Positions 16,212 to 24,809 of a stretch of 45,319 nucleotides of DNA are shown here, piece after piece; position 1 is the stretch's first letter, and each line of letters starts with the position of its first letter. Origin of the DNA: an uncultured Oleiphilus sp. (lineage in GTDB: Bacteria; Pseudomonadota; Gammaproteobacteria; Pseudomonadales; Oleiphilaceae). The notes under the pieces were generated by a model that was given only the letters and a program-made list of their open reading frames with translations, did not search any database and had not been told where the DNA came from. Location: the NCBI GenBank assembly GCA_913020495.1, contig CAJWBJ010000023.1, forward strand, positions 1 through 45,319. Reading direction: 5' to 3'. Made by a program: the position numbers and the translations under genes.

Positions 16212-17477
16212 ATGACAAATAGCCCCTCAAGTTGCTGCGATAGCAACACCAAACAAAAGTTAAACAACCTTGATTCAGTCATTGACTGGCTTTTAGGGCA
16301 GGCAAACATACTTTCCAAGCAAGAAGGCTCTTTTGAAGAAGTTAAACTAACTAACGCGTTGAATCGAGTATTAGCTGAAGATTTAGTTTCAGACATTCAT
16401 GTACCTCCCGCAGATAACAGCGCAGTAGATGGTTATGCGATGAATGTAGAGGATTTAAATGAGACTCTACATCTACCCATTTCTCAACGCATTCCTGCTG
16501 GCCTTTCACCTCCTCCTTTAGAAAGAGGTACGGCCGCACGCATTTTTACCGGTGCTTCTATTCCCGAAGGTGCCAATTGCGTCATTATGCAGGAGCAGGC
16601 CAGTTCAAATGATGAAAGCCAAAATGTTCAGTTTCAATCCCTACCGAGCATTCAACAGAATATTCGCCCTAAAGGTCAGGATATACAAGCTGGGCAAATT
16701 ATTTTACATCAGGGCCAAACGCTTTCTCCTCAACGACTAGGGCTTGCAGCCTCCATTGGACTGGCTAAGGTAAAAGTTTATCGACCTTTAAGAGTCGCTA
16801 TATTATCTACTGGTGATGAATTAATTGAACCTGGAGAGCAAACAAAACCAGGTCAGATTTATAATTCAAACCGCTATTTACTAAACGGATTACTCAATAA
16901 TTTCCAGTTTGAAATCATTGATCTCGGGGTTATTCCTGACCAACTTCCAGCAACACAAGCAGCACTTGAAAAAGCAGCCAGTCTTGCTGATGTGGTCATT
17001 ACGACTGGCGGCGCATCTGTTGGTGAAGAAGATTATATTCAGACTGCCATAAAGTCACTTGGTCACATTGATTTATGGCGTGTAGCCATCAAACCCGGCA
17101 AACCGTTTATGTTTGGTAAAATTAATGACACCCCCATTCTTGGCTTACCAGGCAACCCTGGGGCCGTCTTCGTTACCTACTTGCTTTTAGCACGGCCATT
17201 TCTGCTCACTGCGCAAGGCTTAAGTCAAATCACCCCAAGTTCTTTCAAACTGCCTTTAAGTTTTGACATAAAAAAAGCAGGGGTTCGACGAGAGTTCTTA
17301 CGTGTCAAACAAGATGAATCAGGCCTGCTCTGCCGGCACCCGAATCAAAGCTCTGGCATGCTAAGCTCAGCAAGCTGGGCAGGCGGATTTGCCGTCATTA
17401 AAGAAAATAGTGCGCCTCAAAAAGGCGACCTTGTAGATTTTATCCCTTTTTCTAGTTTATTCTCTTTAAATAATTAA
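16212..17477 (+). CDS. moeA: Molybdopterin molybdenumtransferase
   Basis: 421 residues, normal for MoeA. It inserts molybdate into adenylylated molybdopterin in the cytoplasm. Domain III/II signatures are PPADNSAVDGYA (65-76) and FTGASIPEGANCVIMQE (about 112-128). The catalytic MogA-like domain has STGDELIEPGE (199-209), TTGGASVGEEDY (264-275) and GLPGNPGAVF (about 314-323). It heads a three-gene molybdenum-cofactor unit with moaD and moaE, transcribed away from the cobalamin operon. An N-terminal extension of about 18 residues with CC is not conserved in kind and might be untranslated if a later start is used. Confidence 0.95.
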   Translation: MTNSPSSCCDSNTKQKLNNLDSVIDWLLGQANILSKQEGSFEEVKLTNALNRVLAEDLVSDIHVPPADNSAVDGYAMNVEDLNETLHLPISQRIPAGLSPPPLERGTAARIFTGASIPEGANCVIMQEQASSNDESQNVQFQSLPSIQQNIRPKGQDIQAGQIILHQGQTLSPQRLGLAASIGLAKVKVYRPLRVAILSTGDELIEPGEQTKPGQIYNSNRYLLNGLLNNFQFEIIDLGVIPDQLPATQAALEKAASLADVVITTGGASVGEEDYIQTAIKSLGHIDLWRVAIKPGKPFMFGKINDTPILGLPGNPGAVFVTYLLLARPFLLTAQGLSQITPSSFKLPLSFDIKKAGVRREFLRVKQDESGLLCRHPNQSSGMLSSASWAGGFAVIKENSAPQKGDLVDFIPFSSLFSLNN

Positions 17478-17490
17478 TGTGGTACCAATT

Positions 17491-17739
17491 ATGAAAATTC
17501 TATTTTTCGCTAGCTTAAGAGAGCGGTTGAATACGGAAGAAGAACAATGGCAAGACTTGAATGGCGCACAAACCGCTGGAGACATTCTCACACAACTACA
17601 AACTCGTGGCGAACCTTGGTCAAGCTCACTGAATACTGAACGCTTGCTAGTCTCTGTCAATCAGGAAATCGCCAGCCTGACAACAGAAGTCACTTTAAAC
17701 GATGAACTCGCATTCTTCCCTCCAGTAACAGGTGGCTAA
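17491..17739 (+). CDS. moaD: Molybdopterin synthase sulfur-carrier subunit
   Basis: 82 residues. It is a ubiquitin-like beta-grasp protein that carries the thiocarboxylate sulfur for molybdopterin synthesis. It begins MKILFFASLRERL and ends in the essential GG (PPVTGG), preceded by the usual ELAFFPPV. The ATG at 17491 gives the normal length; an in-frame GTG at 17479 would add four residues and lie two bases after the moeA stop. MoaE starts two bases after the stop, so the two subunits are made together. Confidence 0.94.
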   Translation: MKILFFASLRERLNTEEEQWQDLNGAQTAGDILTQLQTRGEPWSSSLNTERLLVSVNQEIASLTTEVTLNDELAFFPPVTGG

Positions 17740-17741
17740 CG

Positions 17742-18215
17742 GTGTCGAAAAGTATAGGCTCTATCCGTATTCAAGAAGCTGATTTTTCAGTTGATAATGA
17801 GTACCAGAATCTAAGAGCTGCCCACGCCTCTCAAAATGGTGCTATTTGTACCTTCGTTGGCTTAGTGCGTGACTTCGGTGACAAAAAAGGTGTCACAGGC
17901 ATGTACCTTGAACACTACCCTGGCATGACAGAGCACAGCCTACAACAGATTATTGATCAAGCAGCTTCTCGTTGGCAGCTTCATAATGTGTCAATTATTC
18001 ACCGCGTCGGCCAACTCAACCTAAGCGAGCAGATAGTTTTTGTTGGCGTTAGCTCTGCACATCGCGCCGACGCTTTTGCTTCATGCGAGTTCATCATGGA
18101 TTATCTAAAAGCCGATGCGCCCTTCTGGAAAAAGGAATGTAACGATCAGGGGAGTGAGTGGGTCGAAGCAAAGCAAAGTGACCAGGATAGAGCACAAAAA
18201 TGGTCAAAAGACTGA
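17742..18215 (+). CDS. moaE: Molybdopterin synthase catalytic subunit
   Basis: 157 residues. It converts precursor Z (cyclic pyranopterin phosphate) to molybdopterin with sulfur from MoaD. GAICTFVGLVRDFG, LEHYPGM, the IIHRVGQL strand and HRADAFASCEFIMDYLK are MoaE signatures. Lys123 and Lys130 in YLKADAPFWKKE have the seven-residue spacing of the active-site lysines. The start is GTG at 17742, since the next Met lies inside the conserved core. It is two bases from moaD. Confidence 0.95.
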   Translation: MSKSIGSIRIQEADFSVDNEYQNLRAAHASQNGAICTFVGLVRDFGDKKGVTGMYLEHYPGMTEHSLQQIIDQAASRWQLHNVSIIHRVGQLNLSEQIVFVGVSSAHRADAFASCEFIMDYLKADAPFWKKECNDQGSEWVEAKQSDQDRAQKWSKD

Positions 18216-18248
18216 TACGTTTTCTCAGTATTAAAAGGTAAGCCTTAA

Positions 18249-18698
18249 ATGCAAAATATCAGCGCTATAAGCATTACCAAAGAATATATTTTTGAGCATT
18301 TACCTTCTAATCAATTCCCCTTAGCCAAAAAATTCTACAAGTCAGCGCGCTACCACAGCAACATTGGTCGTGAAGATGAGGTTTATGTAATTCGTCATAA
18401 ACATATCATCATTGCGTCATTAAAACTCGTTAAGCTAGACCAATATTTGATACTACGAAGCATGGTGGTATCTCCCTCATATAGAAGGAATGGCGTCGGT
18501 TTATTTATGCTTAGTCAGCTGGCAAATGTACTAGAAGAACGAGAATGCTGGTGCTTTCCTTTCGAGGGGCTGGAAAAATTTTATCATACTATCGGTTTTA
18601 ACAAGCATCAGACAGAAGACTGCCCTAATGTCATTGGCAAAAAGTATCAACAATACTATTCACAAGGTAAGAAAATTTTTATCATGAAGCGTGATTAA
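18249..18698 (+). CDS. GNAT-family N-acetyltransferase
   Basis: 149 residues. The acetyl-CoA motif A is visible: LRSMVVSPSYRRNGVGLFML, with the RRNGVG loop at 79-84. A preceding beta-strand (HIIIASLKLVKL) and a late FYHTIGF segment, typical of motif B, complete the fold. The acceptor substrate is unknown. It begins 33 bases after moaE behind an AAGG site and may be cotranscribed with the molybdenum-cofactor genes, although no functional link is evident. A spermidine/amino-acid or protein acetyltransferase role cannot be separated. Confidence 0.8.
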   Translation: MQNISAISITKEYIFEHLPSNQFPLAKKFYKSARYHSNIGREDEVYVIRHKHIIIASLKLVKLDQYLILRSMVVSPSYRRNGVGLFMLSQLANVLEERECWCFPFEGLEKFYHTIGFNKHQTEDCPNVIGKKYQQYYSQGKKIFIMKRD

Positions 18699-18759
18699 TG
18701 ATGGTGTAAAAACTGAGATCATGGCATGCTGCAAACTATATTCATGAAGGAGATGCTTA

Positions 18760-19173
18760 ATGCAATCTATTAAAATAAAAGACTACATGAGCTCAAATGT
18801 TACCACATTCAAACCTGAAGACAGCGCCATTGATGCACTTAGAAAACTGATCACAAAAGGTCGATCAGGTGGCCCTGTGCTGGATAACAGCGGAAAATTA
18901 GTTGGTATTTTATCTGAGCTAGACTGCTTAAAAGAAGCATTGCAAGGTGGCTACTATCAAGAAGCTGGTGATCGCGTTGCAGACCATATGACCAAAGAAC
19001 CAGATACCGTTCAGCAAGATGATGACATTATGGCTTGTGCTGAACTATTCCTTAAAGGTCGACGCAGGCTTCCCGTTTTAAATGGAAACCAGCTCGTCGG
19101 TATTATTACACGACAAGATTTTGGCAGGGCTTTAGTTGACCGCATAGACCACCCTCACCACGGGAAAAATTAG
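18760..19173 (+). CDS. Tandem CBS-domain protein
   Basis: 137 residues made almost only of two CBS domains (about 1-60 and 72-132). The first has IKDYMSSNVTTFKPEDSAIDALRKLI and SGGPVLDNSGKLVGILSELDCL; the second has VADHMTKEPDTVQQDDDI and RRRLPVLNGNQLVGIITRQDFGRAL. Such stand-alone pairs bind adenine nucleotides and regulate partners, which are not identified here. A strong AAGGAG site precedes the ATG. A clear terminator follows the stop, so it ends the transcript. Confidence 0.9.
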   Translation: MQSIKIKDYMSSNVTTFKPEDSAIDALRKLITKGRSGGPVLDNSGKLVGILSELDCLKEALQGGYYQEAGDRVADHMTKEPDTVQQDDDIMACAELFLKGRRRLPVLNGNQLVGIITRQDFGRALVDRIDHPHHGKN

Positions 19174-19180
19174 CACTTAC

Positions 19181-19216
19181 TAAACAGACGGTGCCTTTAA
19201 AGACACCGTCTGTTTA
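19181..19216. terminator. Bidirectional terminator between the CBS gene and the DUF3179 gene
   Basis: A perfect 13-base-pair stem (TAAACAGACGGTG with CACCGTCTGTTTA) closes a ten-base loop. It ends in T-rich sequence on the plus strand and mirrors this on the minus strand. It lies between two convergent genes, eight bases after the CBS stop codon and 15 bases from the DUF3179 stop. Confidence 0.85.
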
Positions 19217-19230
19217 ATAAGTAATTCTCT

Positions 19231-20205
19231 CTAAAACTGGTACACATTTGTTGCTGGATGAAATGCAATCCATGCAAACCAAAAAGCGGTCAGTGAGGGT
19301 ATTAACTCGCCTTTTTCATTTTTAACACTCGCACTTCGTGCCGCTGCGTTGTACTTTATGGTTAATGTCTGCCCTCCAAAAACATCTTTTAGAACACCAC
19401 TGCCTTTTGCTAACTCTGCGAAAGGGTAAGCTTTTACCTTGCCATTAAGTTCCACCCCAACAATGATTTCTTTAGGGTGGTAACGCTTATCTGTATTTGA
19501 AACAGGAAAATAAATTACTTCACTGTTGTTATAGGCAGGGTAAGGGCTATTTTCGTAATCTCGCCAATAGCCTGTTTCATTTGATAAAACCAAAGTATTT
19601 GGGTGCCGAGCACGCCAGTCCTTCCAGCTAGTATGCTCAACCACTAAGCGATTAAGTGAATACCCTTTTTCAGCACCACTGATAGCCCTCCCTTCAACCT
19701 GCGACCACAGGGAATTACTTTGCCTGTCATACATCAGCAAATCACTGTTATAGAGCAAACCTGACACCCCAAACTCTAATCTCTTTCCGTCTTTCAATGC
19801 ATCAAATGCCATACCTGTTCCGCAAAGCGGACAGAAACTAACAACAACCGGATGCTGGTTGAACTCATCATTTACCAATTCATGATAGTTAAGAATTCGA
19901 ATCGCATAAGCCTTACTCACCCCATTAAACGCCACCCCCAATACACGGTCACCGGCCTTTAGGAATTGAGCTTTTTCGTGCGTAATAAACTTTGGGTCAT
20001 CTATAGAAGGAATGCCATCTCTTGGCGGGCCTCCCTGATAGATCTCTTCTGCTGGAATAAGGGGCATTTCAATCACAAAACCATTCATTCTAAGCATTGA
20101 GTAGACGGCTGTTTCAGCTAGAGGGTAGGTCAATATCATCAACAAAGGATAAATAAACCAGCGACTCGTTAGAGCTCTTACCAGAAAATTTTTCTTCCAA
20201 GCCAT
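19231..20205 (-). CDS. DUF3179 membrane-anchored protein
   Basis: 324 residues. An N-terminal basic stretch and one hydrophobic helix (about 16-36, WFIYPLLMILTYPLAETAVY) act as an anchor. The DUF3179 domain follows, with the metal-site-like motif SFCPLCGTGMAFD (Cys125 and Cys128), VSGLLYNSDLLMYDRQ and SLWSQVEGRAISG. The family function is unknown. The ATG at 20205 is chosen because AGAGG lies five bases before it; an in-frame GTG lies six bases earlier. It is monocistronic, bounded by the terminator at its 3' end. Confidence 0.85.
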   Translation of the reverse strand: MAWKKNFLVRALTSRWFIYPLLMILTYPLAETAVYSMLRMNGFVIEMPLIPAEEIYQGGPPRDGIPSIDDPKFITHEKAQFLKAGDRVLGVAFNGVSKAYAIRILNYHELVNDEFNQHPVVVSFCPLCGTGMAFDALKDGKRLEFGVSGLLYNSDLLMYDRQSNSLWSQVEGRAISGAEKGYSLNRLVVEHTSWKDWRARHPNTLVLSNETGYWRDYENSPYPAYNNSEVIYFPVSNTDKRYHPKEIIVGVELNGKVKAYPFAELAKGSGVLKDVFGGQTLTIKYNAAARSASVKNEKGELIPSLTAFWFAWIAFHPATNVYQF

Positions 20206-20426
20206 AATCACCTCTGAGAATAGAAATATTTGTTAAAAGGCGTCTTTGAATTATTGGACAAGCTAGTTTATACAAAGTTCTAAAAACATTTTTCTTCCAA
20301 ACACTTTGTTTATTTTAAAAAGATAAGTATCCACCAAGCATTTGATTTGTAATAATATGTAACGTCACTGCATTTATATTGACCAATATCTGTGGACAGT
20401 GACTGCTAATTTTCAGAGAAAGAAGA

Positions 20427-20597
20427 ATGACGCGTGTAACATCACAAACGCGATCAACAAAACAACTAAAAGCGAATACCAAAAAGCCTGACACTGAACA
20501 GCATCCAAAAACAAAAAAAATAAAGAAGTCCAAGGATGGATGGGAAATGAGTGCACGTGAAGCTCTTCTAGTTAACTTTGTTGTGAGTGAAATATAA
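20427..20597 (+). CDS. Possible 56-residue Lys-rich microprotein
   Basis: A short ORF in an otherwise empty 520-base gap. The ATG follows AGAGAAAGAAGA, an acceptable purine-rich ribosome binding site. The first 37 residues carry 12 Lys and few hydrophobic residues (for example KKPDTEQHPKTKKIKKSK), and the last part, GWEMSAREALLVNFVVSEI, could form one helix. This is like a disordered nucleic-acid-binding or ribosome-associated protein. No homologue is recognised. The antisense ORF across it reads as Phe-rich and is judged to be its mirror. Confidence 0.45.
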   Translation: MTRVTSQTRSTKQLKANTKKPDTEQHPKTKKIKKSKDGWEMSAREALLVNFVVSEI

Positions 20598-20725
20598 GTA
20601 TTTAGATGGCAACAATAATAGCCACCTTAATACTTTGGGTATACAGACCCATTGAGCGATTAAATTCATCGTTTATCAAGCTAAGCACCCGAACATAATT
20701 TTCAAAATTCTATCTGAGATAATTT

Positions 20726-21583
20726 ATGACTGAAGTTCTTGAAAAACTCATCACAGTACTCCAACTCAAACAAATAGATGATCAATTATTCGAAGGCTGT
20801 AGCGAAGATTTGGGTTTTAAGAATGTCTTTGGTGGGCAAGTTTGTGGGCAAGCAATGATGGCAGCCTATCAAACCGTTGAAAACCGTACTGCTCATTCCA
20901 TGCATGGTTATTTTCTTCGACCTGGCGATCATTCACTTCCCATCCAATATGAAACCCAAATTCTGCGTGATGGTGGCACTTTTTCAGCCAGAAGGGTGAT
21001 TGCCAAACAGCATGATAAAGAAATTTTCACTTTAAATGTTTCATTTCAAGAATATGAACAAGGGCTAAGTCATCAATTTGAAATGCCAGAAACAACAGAC
21101 CCGGAAACCTTATTGTCTGAATTAGAAATGCGCCGGCGTTTTAAACACTTAATTCCTGAAAAACTACAAGACCAATTTACACGAGATCGCCCAATTGAAA
21201 TCCGCCCTGTTCAACCAATCAATTATTCAAACCCTGACGTACGCCCTCCGTATAAACAGAACTGGTTTCGGGCAGTTGCACAATTACCCGATGATTTAGC
21301 GCTGCATCAATGCATTCTTACTTACGCTTCTGACTTCGGTTTGTTAGGTACAAGCATGCTTCCGCACGGCGTAAGTTTTGCTCAAAAAGGTATGCAGGTG
21401 GCGAGTATTGATCATGCGATCTGGTTTCATCGACCTTTCAGAATTGATGAATGGCTTCTGTACGATATGGATAGCCCAAGCGCATCACAAGGGCGCGGCT
21501 TAAATCGTGGCAATGTTTACAATCAAAAAGGTGAACTTGTCGCCTCTATTTGTCAGGAAGCCTTAATCAGAAAACGCAGCTAG
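20726..21583 (+). CDS. tesB: Acyl-CoA thioesterase II
   Basis: 285 residues, a double hot-dog enzyme that hydrolyses acyl-CoA in the cytoplasm. The first hot-dog (about 10-110) has EDLGFKNVFGGQVCGQAMMAA and HSMHGYFLRPGD. The second (about 170-285) has the predicted catalytic Asp in TYASDFGLLGT, the Ser/Thr region SPSASQGRGLNRG and the Gln in SICQEALIR. All three fit the TesB Asp-Thr/Ser-Gln set. The stop codon overlaps the last four bases of the convergent EAL gene. Confidence 0.95.
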   Translation: MTEVLEKLITVLQLKQIDDQLFEGCSEDLGFKNVFGGQVCGQAMMAAYQTVENRTAHSMHGYFLRPGDHSLPIQYETQILRDGGTFSARRVIAKQHDKEIFTLNVSFQEYEQGLSHQFEMPETTDPETLLSELEMRRRFKHLIPEKLQDQFTRDRPIEIRPVQPINYSNPDVRPPYKQNWFRAVAQLPDDLALHQCILTYASDFGLLGTSMLPHGVSFAQKGMQVASIDHAIWFHRPFRIDEWLLYDMDSPSASQGRGLNRGNVYNQKGELVASICQEALIRKRS

Positions 21584-24249
21584 GAAGCAAACTGCCGAGT
21601 GCCGCTATGTTCATTTAGCCACTCTATTAGTTTAGGCATTGGTAAGGGAGGCGTTAATAGATAACCCTGAATCACATCGCAGTTCAAATCTGCCAAACGA
21701 TCCATGACCTCTTGGTTCTCCACACCCTCTGCAACAACAGAGAAACCAAGTTCGTGGCACATATCAATCGCCTTCTTTGCAATAATCTCACTATGCTTAT
21801 TACTGCAAATCCCGAAGACGAGAGACTTATCAATTTTAATTTCATTTGCCGGCAGCGATTTAAGATAAGCTAAAGATGAATAGCCTGAGCCAAAATCATC
21901 AATAGATATTTTTATACCAATTTGACGAATTTTATCAAGTACTTCAATTGCATCCAGTGGATTCAACATCATGGAGGTTTCTGTTAACTCCAGATAGATT
22001 TTACTTGGGTCGGCATGGTATTCACGAACACTGTCTTCTAAAAATGGGAGTAGATCTTGCTCCTTCAGGTTAACCGTCGATAAGTTGATAGATATACTTA
22101 AATCATGCCCCAATGCCAGCAACTCAACTTGCTTTGCCAAAGCATTGCGAATAACCCATCGAGTTAAAGGCTTAATAATGCCAGTCTGCTCTGCAAGCTC
22201 AATAAATTCATCAGGACGAACCAAACCATAACGTTCATGATGCCAGCGCACTAAGGCTTCAACACCTAATACTTTATTACCGACCAAGTCATACTTTGGT
22301 TGTAAATATAATTCTAACTGGTCATGGCTTAACGCTTCTTTTAACTCAGATATCATCATTAAACGACGAGCATTGTATTGATCATACTCTGGCCGATAAT
22401 ACGACAAGCTTCGTTCAAATGCGTCTGATGAGTCAGCGGCAACCTGAGCATGTCGCAATAATGTTGCGGCATTCAACCCATGTTCCGGGCAAACAGCGAC
22501 CCCAATAACAGGATGAAGTTCTAAACGCATATCTTTGAATTCAATAGGTTGAGAAAAATCACGAAGGGCCGCCATAATTTTATCTCGATGCTCATCAGAT
22601 TCTGCTATATCGACATCCAATAACACACCAAAAGAACCCCCTTCCAAGGCACACAAATTAGCCTTAAAAGATGGCCCATCTATATATTTTAGACCTGGAA
22701 CACCTTCTAGCACCTCATTAAAATAGTGCGCCACCTCTCTCATCATTAAGTCCGTATTCTGGTGCCCGAGCGTTTTACTAATTTCTGAATAGCGTGAAAT
22801 TTCAATAATACAAACACCAATACGCGTATTACTTCTTTCATTTATCGCTTGAAATATTTGTAACTCAAAAGATGAACGATTCGGCATCATGGTGACAGCA
22901 TCAGACATTGAGTTATGGAGTAATTTAACCTCAGCACCGCGTCGTTCAGTGTGTGCTAATAATTGTGCTTCTTGAGCAGAGATTTTATCGATATGTGCTC
23001 GATAAAATCGGTAGGCTAAAGCGGCATTCAAAATAAACACTTCTAACACTGACCCTAACTGCATGCCATATTCAGTCATAAAACTGACAGGTAAAAAACC
23101 CTGTTTACTTAACGCTGTCACAGTGACGCCAAACATAAAAGTGCCCCATGCAAAGGTATAGACCCATGCGACACGGTTCCCCATCAATGCGATCGCTGGG
23201 CCCAATAAAAGCAAGGTAAATGAACCGGGAATAACGCTTAAAACAGATAGTTTCAATGATGTCTGGCTATCTAAAATAAAAACACCAGCCATGCAAATAA
23301 GACACATGGCAATAATGACATTAATGGCATAATTCGAGTATTTACTATATTGACGAATAGATAAAAATTCACGACTAAACAAAGCGGCAAACAACAGACA
23401 ACTAGAAGGAAGTAGCAATAATAGTAAATGATGGAATTCAGGCGTATCTGAAAAAATATAAGGGTAAAGTTTTGCGCGCATAATGGCGAAAAACAACATA
23501 AATACCAAGGTTGAAATAGAATAGTACAAATACATTTTTTCACGTAAAGCGAAAAATATCAGTAAATTAAAAAATATTACGACTAAAACAACACCCAAAT
23601 AGATAGCGTGTAAAGAATCTTCTTTCCCTAGAGAGACAAATATATCCGTGCTATCCCAAAGCTTGATTGGCACTAATTGAGAACCGGCACTCATTACCCT
23701 TAAATAAAATGAACCCGATTCACCGGCCCTCAAACTAATTGGAAATAAGAAGTGCGGGTGATCTATCAGTCTGTCGGAGTAGGGTAAGCGATCACCTGTG
23801 TGAACAGTTTGAACAGCGGTTTCACCTTTAAAGTGATAGAAATCGATTGAGTCGAGCAATGGATAGCTAATTTCGATAATGTGCTTAATTGGCGCTTCAG
23901 TCGGATTGGTAATATTAAACTTGTACCAATAGGGGAATGGTTTATAACCAAAGTTGGCATAATCTTCCTTCAAAGGCTGCCATTCCGCCTCTATGGCTTG
24001 CCTTCGAACATCATCAATATTTAGCTTAGTCTGGGTATCTGGCAGGAATTCCGCTCTAATAATGATGGAACTCTGGCCTTGAGGCAAGAAGGTGTCAATG
24101 GCATAGCAGCTTCCAGTAACACCAAATATAAGCACAAAGAACAGACTAATAAGTAAGTACCGGCTTACTTTTAATTTTTTATTGTTTATGTCTATTGCTT
24201 CTTTCATTCTCTGCTGTAAAACCTTCTCATCAATAACAACAACACCCAT
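21580..24249 (-). CDS. 7TMR-DISM receptor with degenerate GGDEF and intact EAL domain
   Basis: 889 residues in the inner membrane. An N-terminal helix near 30-50 precedes a periplasmic 7TMR-DISM sensor domain (about 60-205, with WYKFNITNPTEAPIKHIIEISYP). Seven helices span about 215-410. A GGDEF-like domain follows (about 440-600), in which the catalytic signature reads GGSFG (537-541), so cyclase activity is not expected. The EAL domain (about 640-880) keeps EALVRW (664), ELTET and DDFGSGYSSL, consistent with c-di-GMP phosphodiesterase activity. The start is uncertain: ATG at 24249 has no clear ribosome binding site and a Met lies at codon 15. The 3' end overlaps tesB by four bases on the opposite strand. 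Confidence 0.88.
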   Translation of the reverse strand: MGVVVIDEKVLQQRMKEAIDINNKKLKVSRYLLISLFFVLIFGVTGSCYAIDTFLPQGQSSIIIRAEFLPDTQTKLNIDDVRRQAIEAEWQPLKEDYANFGYKPFPYWYKFNITNPTEAPIKHIIEISYPLLDSIDFYHFKGETAVQTVHTGDRLPYSDRLIDHPHFLFPISLRAGESGSFYLRVMSAGSQLVPIKLWDSTDIFVSLGKEDSLHAIYLGVVLVVIFFNLLIFFALREKMYLYYSISTLVFMLFFAIMRAKLYPYIFSDTPEFHHLLLLLLPSSCLLFAALFSREFLSIRQYSKYSNYAINVIIAMCLICMAGVFILDSQTSLKLSVLSVIPGSFTLLLLGPAIALMGNRVAWVYTFAWGTFMFGVTVTALSKQGFLPVSFMTEYGMQLGSVLEVFILNAALAYRFYRAHIDKISAQEAQLLAHTERRGAEVKLLHNSMSDAVTMMPNRSSFELQIFQAINERSNTRIGVCIIEISRYSEISKTLGHQNTDLMMREVAHYFNEVLEGVPGLKYIDGPSFKANLCALEGGSFGVLLDVDIAESDEHRDKIMAALRDFSQPIEFKDMRLELHPVIGVAVCPEHGLNAATLLRHAQVAADSSDAFERSLSYYRPEYDQYNARRLMMISELKEALSHDQLELYLQPKYDLVGNKVLGVEALVRWHHERYGLVRPDEFIELAEQTGIIKPLTRWVIRNALAKQVELLALGHDLSISINLSTVNLKEQDLLPFLEDSVREYHADPSKIYLELTETSMMLNPLDAIEVLDKIRQIGIKISIDDFGSGYSSLAYLKSLPANEIKIDKSLVFGICSNKHSEIIAKKAIDMCHELGFSVVAEGVENQEVMDRLADLNCDVIQGYLLTPPLPMPKLIEWLNEHSGTRQFAS

Positions 24250-24312
24250 TTAAAAAATAGGTAATTTATAAGCTTAGCAGTTACTTAGCAATTTTCCTGT
24301 TCGAAATTCATC

Positions 24313-24335
24313 CAGAAGAAAACTGATTTCTTCTG
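24313..24335. repeat. Perfect nine-base inverted repeat upstream of the EAL receptor gene
   Basis: CAGAAGAAA and TTTCTTCTG flank a five-base spacer in the 184-base gap between two divergent genes. It lies 64 bases upstream of the EAL gene and about 98 bases upstream of the small plus-strand gene. An operator for a dimeric regulator is possible. A plain transcript hairpin is the alternative. Confidence 0.35.
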
Positions 24336-24433
24336 ATTCAGACTTTTTCTATAAATTTGATGGATTACACATGACATAGACTTATACTAAAGATATATTT
24401 ATTTAAACTAAGATTGATTTATAAGGACGCACC

Positions 24434-24700
24434 ATGAGCACCTCCGAAGAAAGCCGCCAAGCAAAAGTCATCAGCGAGCTTCGTGTATTTATTCGCAAAG
24501 TTTTAGCTGACCCTACTGTCGCCAGCAAATGCATGGACATTGCACGTAAATTAAAAAACGAACCAGATTCCGATAAATTAATTGCTGAAGAAATAAGTGC
24601 GTCCACAATTGTCCGCATTCCAGAAGATCACAGCGATGCAGATAAGATTTTTATCTCGATCATTCATGAAGTGTTAGACGATGAAGCTGCACTTTATTAA
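24434..24700 (+). CDS. Hypothetical protein, 88 residues
   Basis: Not recognised. A small, acidic, probably all-helical cytoplasmic protein, with SEESRQAKVISELRVFIRKVLADP near the start and DADKIFISIIHEVLDDEAALY at the end. There is no signal peptide and no membrane helix. AAGGA lies seven bases before the ATG, which supports a real gene. It is divergent from the EAL receptor gene across 184 bases and convergent with panP. A stem-loop follows the stop. Confidence 0.65.
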   Translation: MSTSEESRQAKVISELRVFIRKVLADPTVASKCMDIARKLKNEPDSDKLIAEEISASTIVRIPEDHSDADKIFISIIHEVLDDEAALY

Positions 24701-24734
24701 GGAGTCGGTTTTTTGGGCTCTATATCACTAGAAC

Positions 24735-24758
24735 GTGTTCAGACTTTATGCTGAACAC
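24735..24758 (+). terminator. Stem-loop after the 88-residue gene
   Basis: An eight-base-pair perfect stem, GTGTTCAG with CTGAACAC, has an eight-base loop and is followed by CTTCTTAT. It lies between two convergent stops (24700 and 24810). The U-tract is poor, so intrinsic termination is only possible. Confidence 0.4.
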
Positions 24759-24809
24759 CTTCTTATAAGATACACCTTAGATATCGAGCCAAATCATTAA
24801 AAGTAGCAA

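Noticed and set aside
20315..20533. A 72-codon minus-strand ORF rich in Phe
   Set aside because: The Phe runs are the complement of Lys codons in the opposite frame, and there is no good ribosome binding site.
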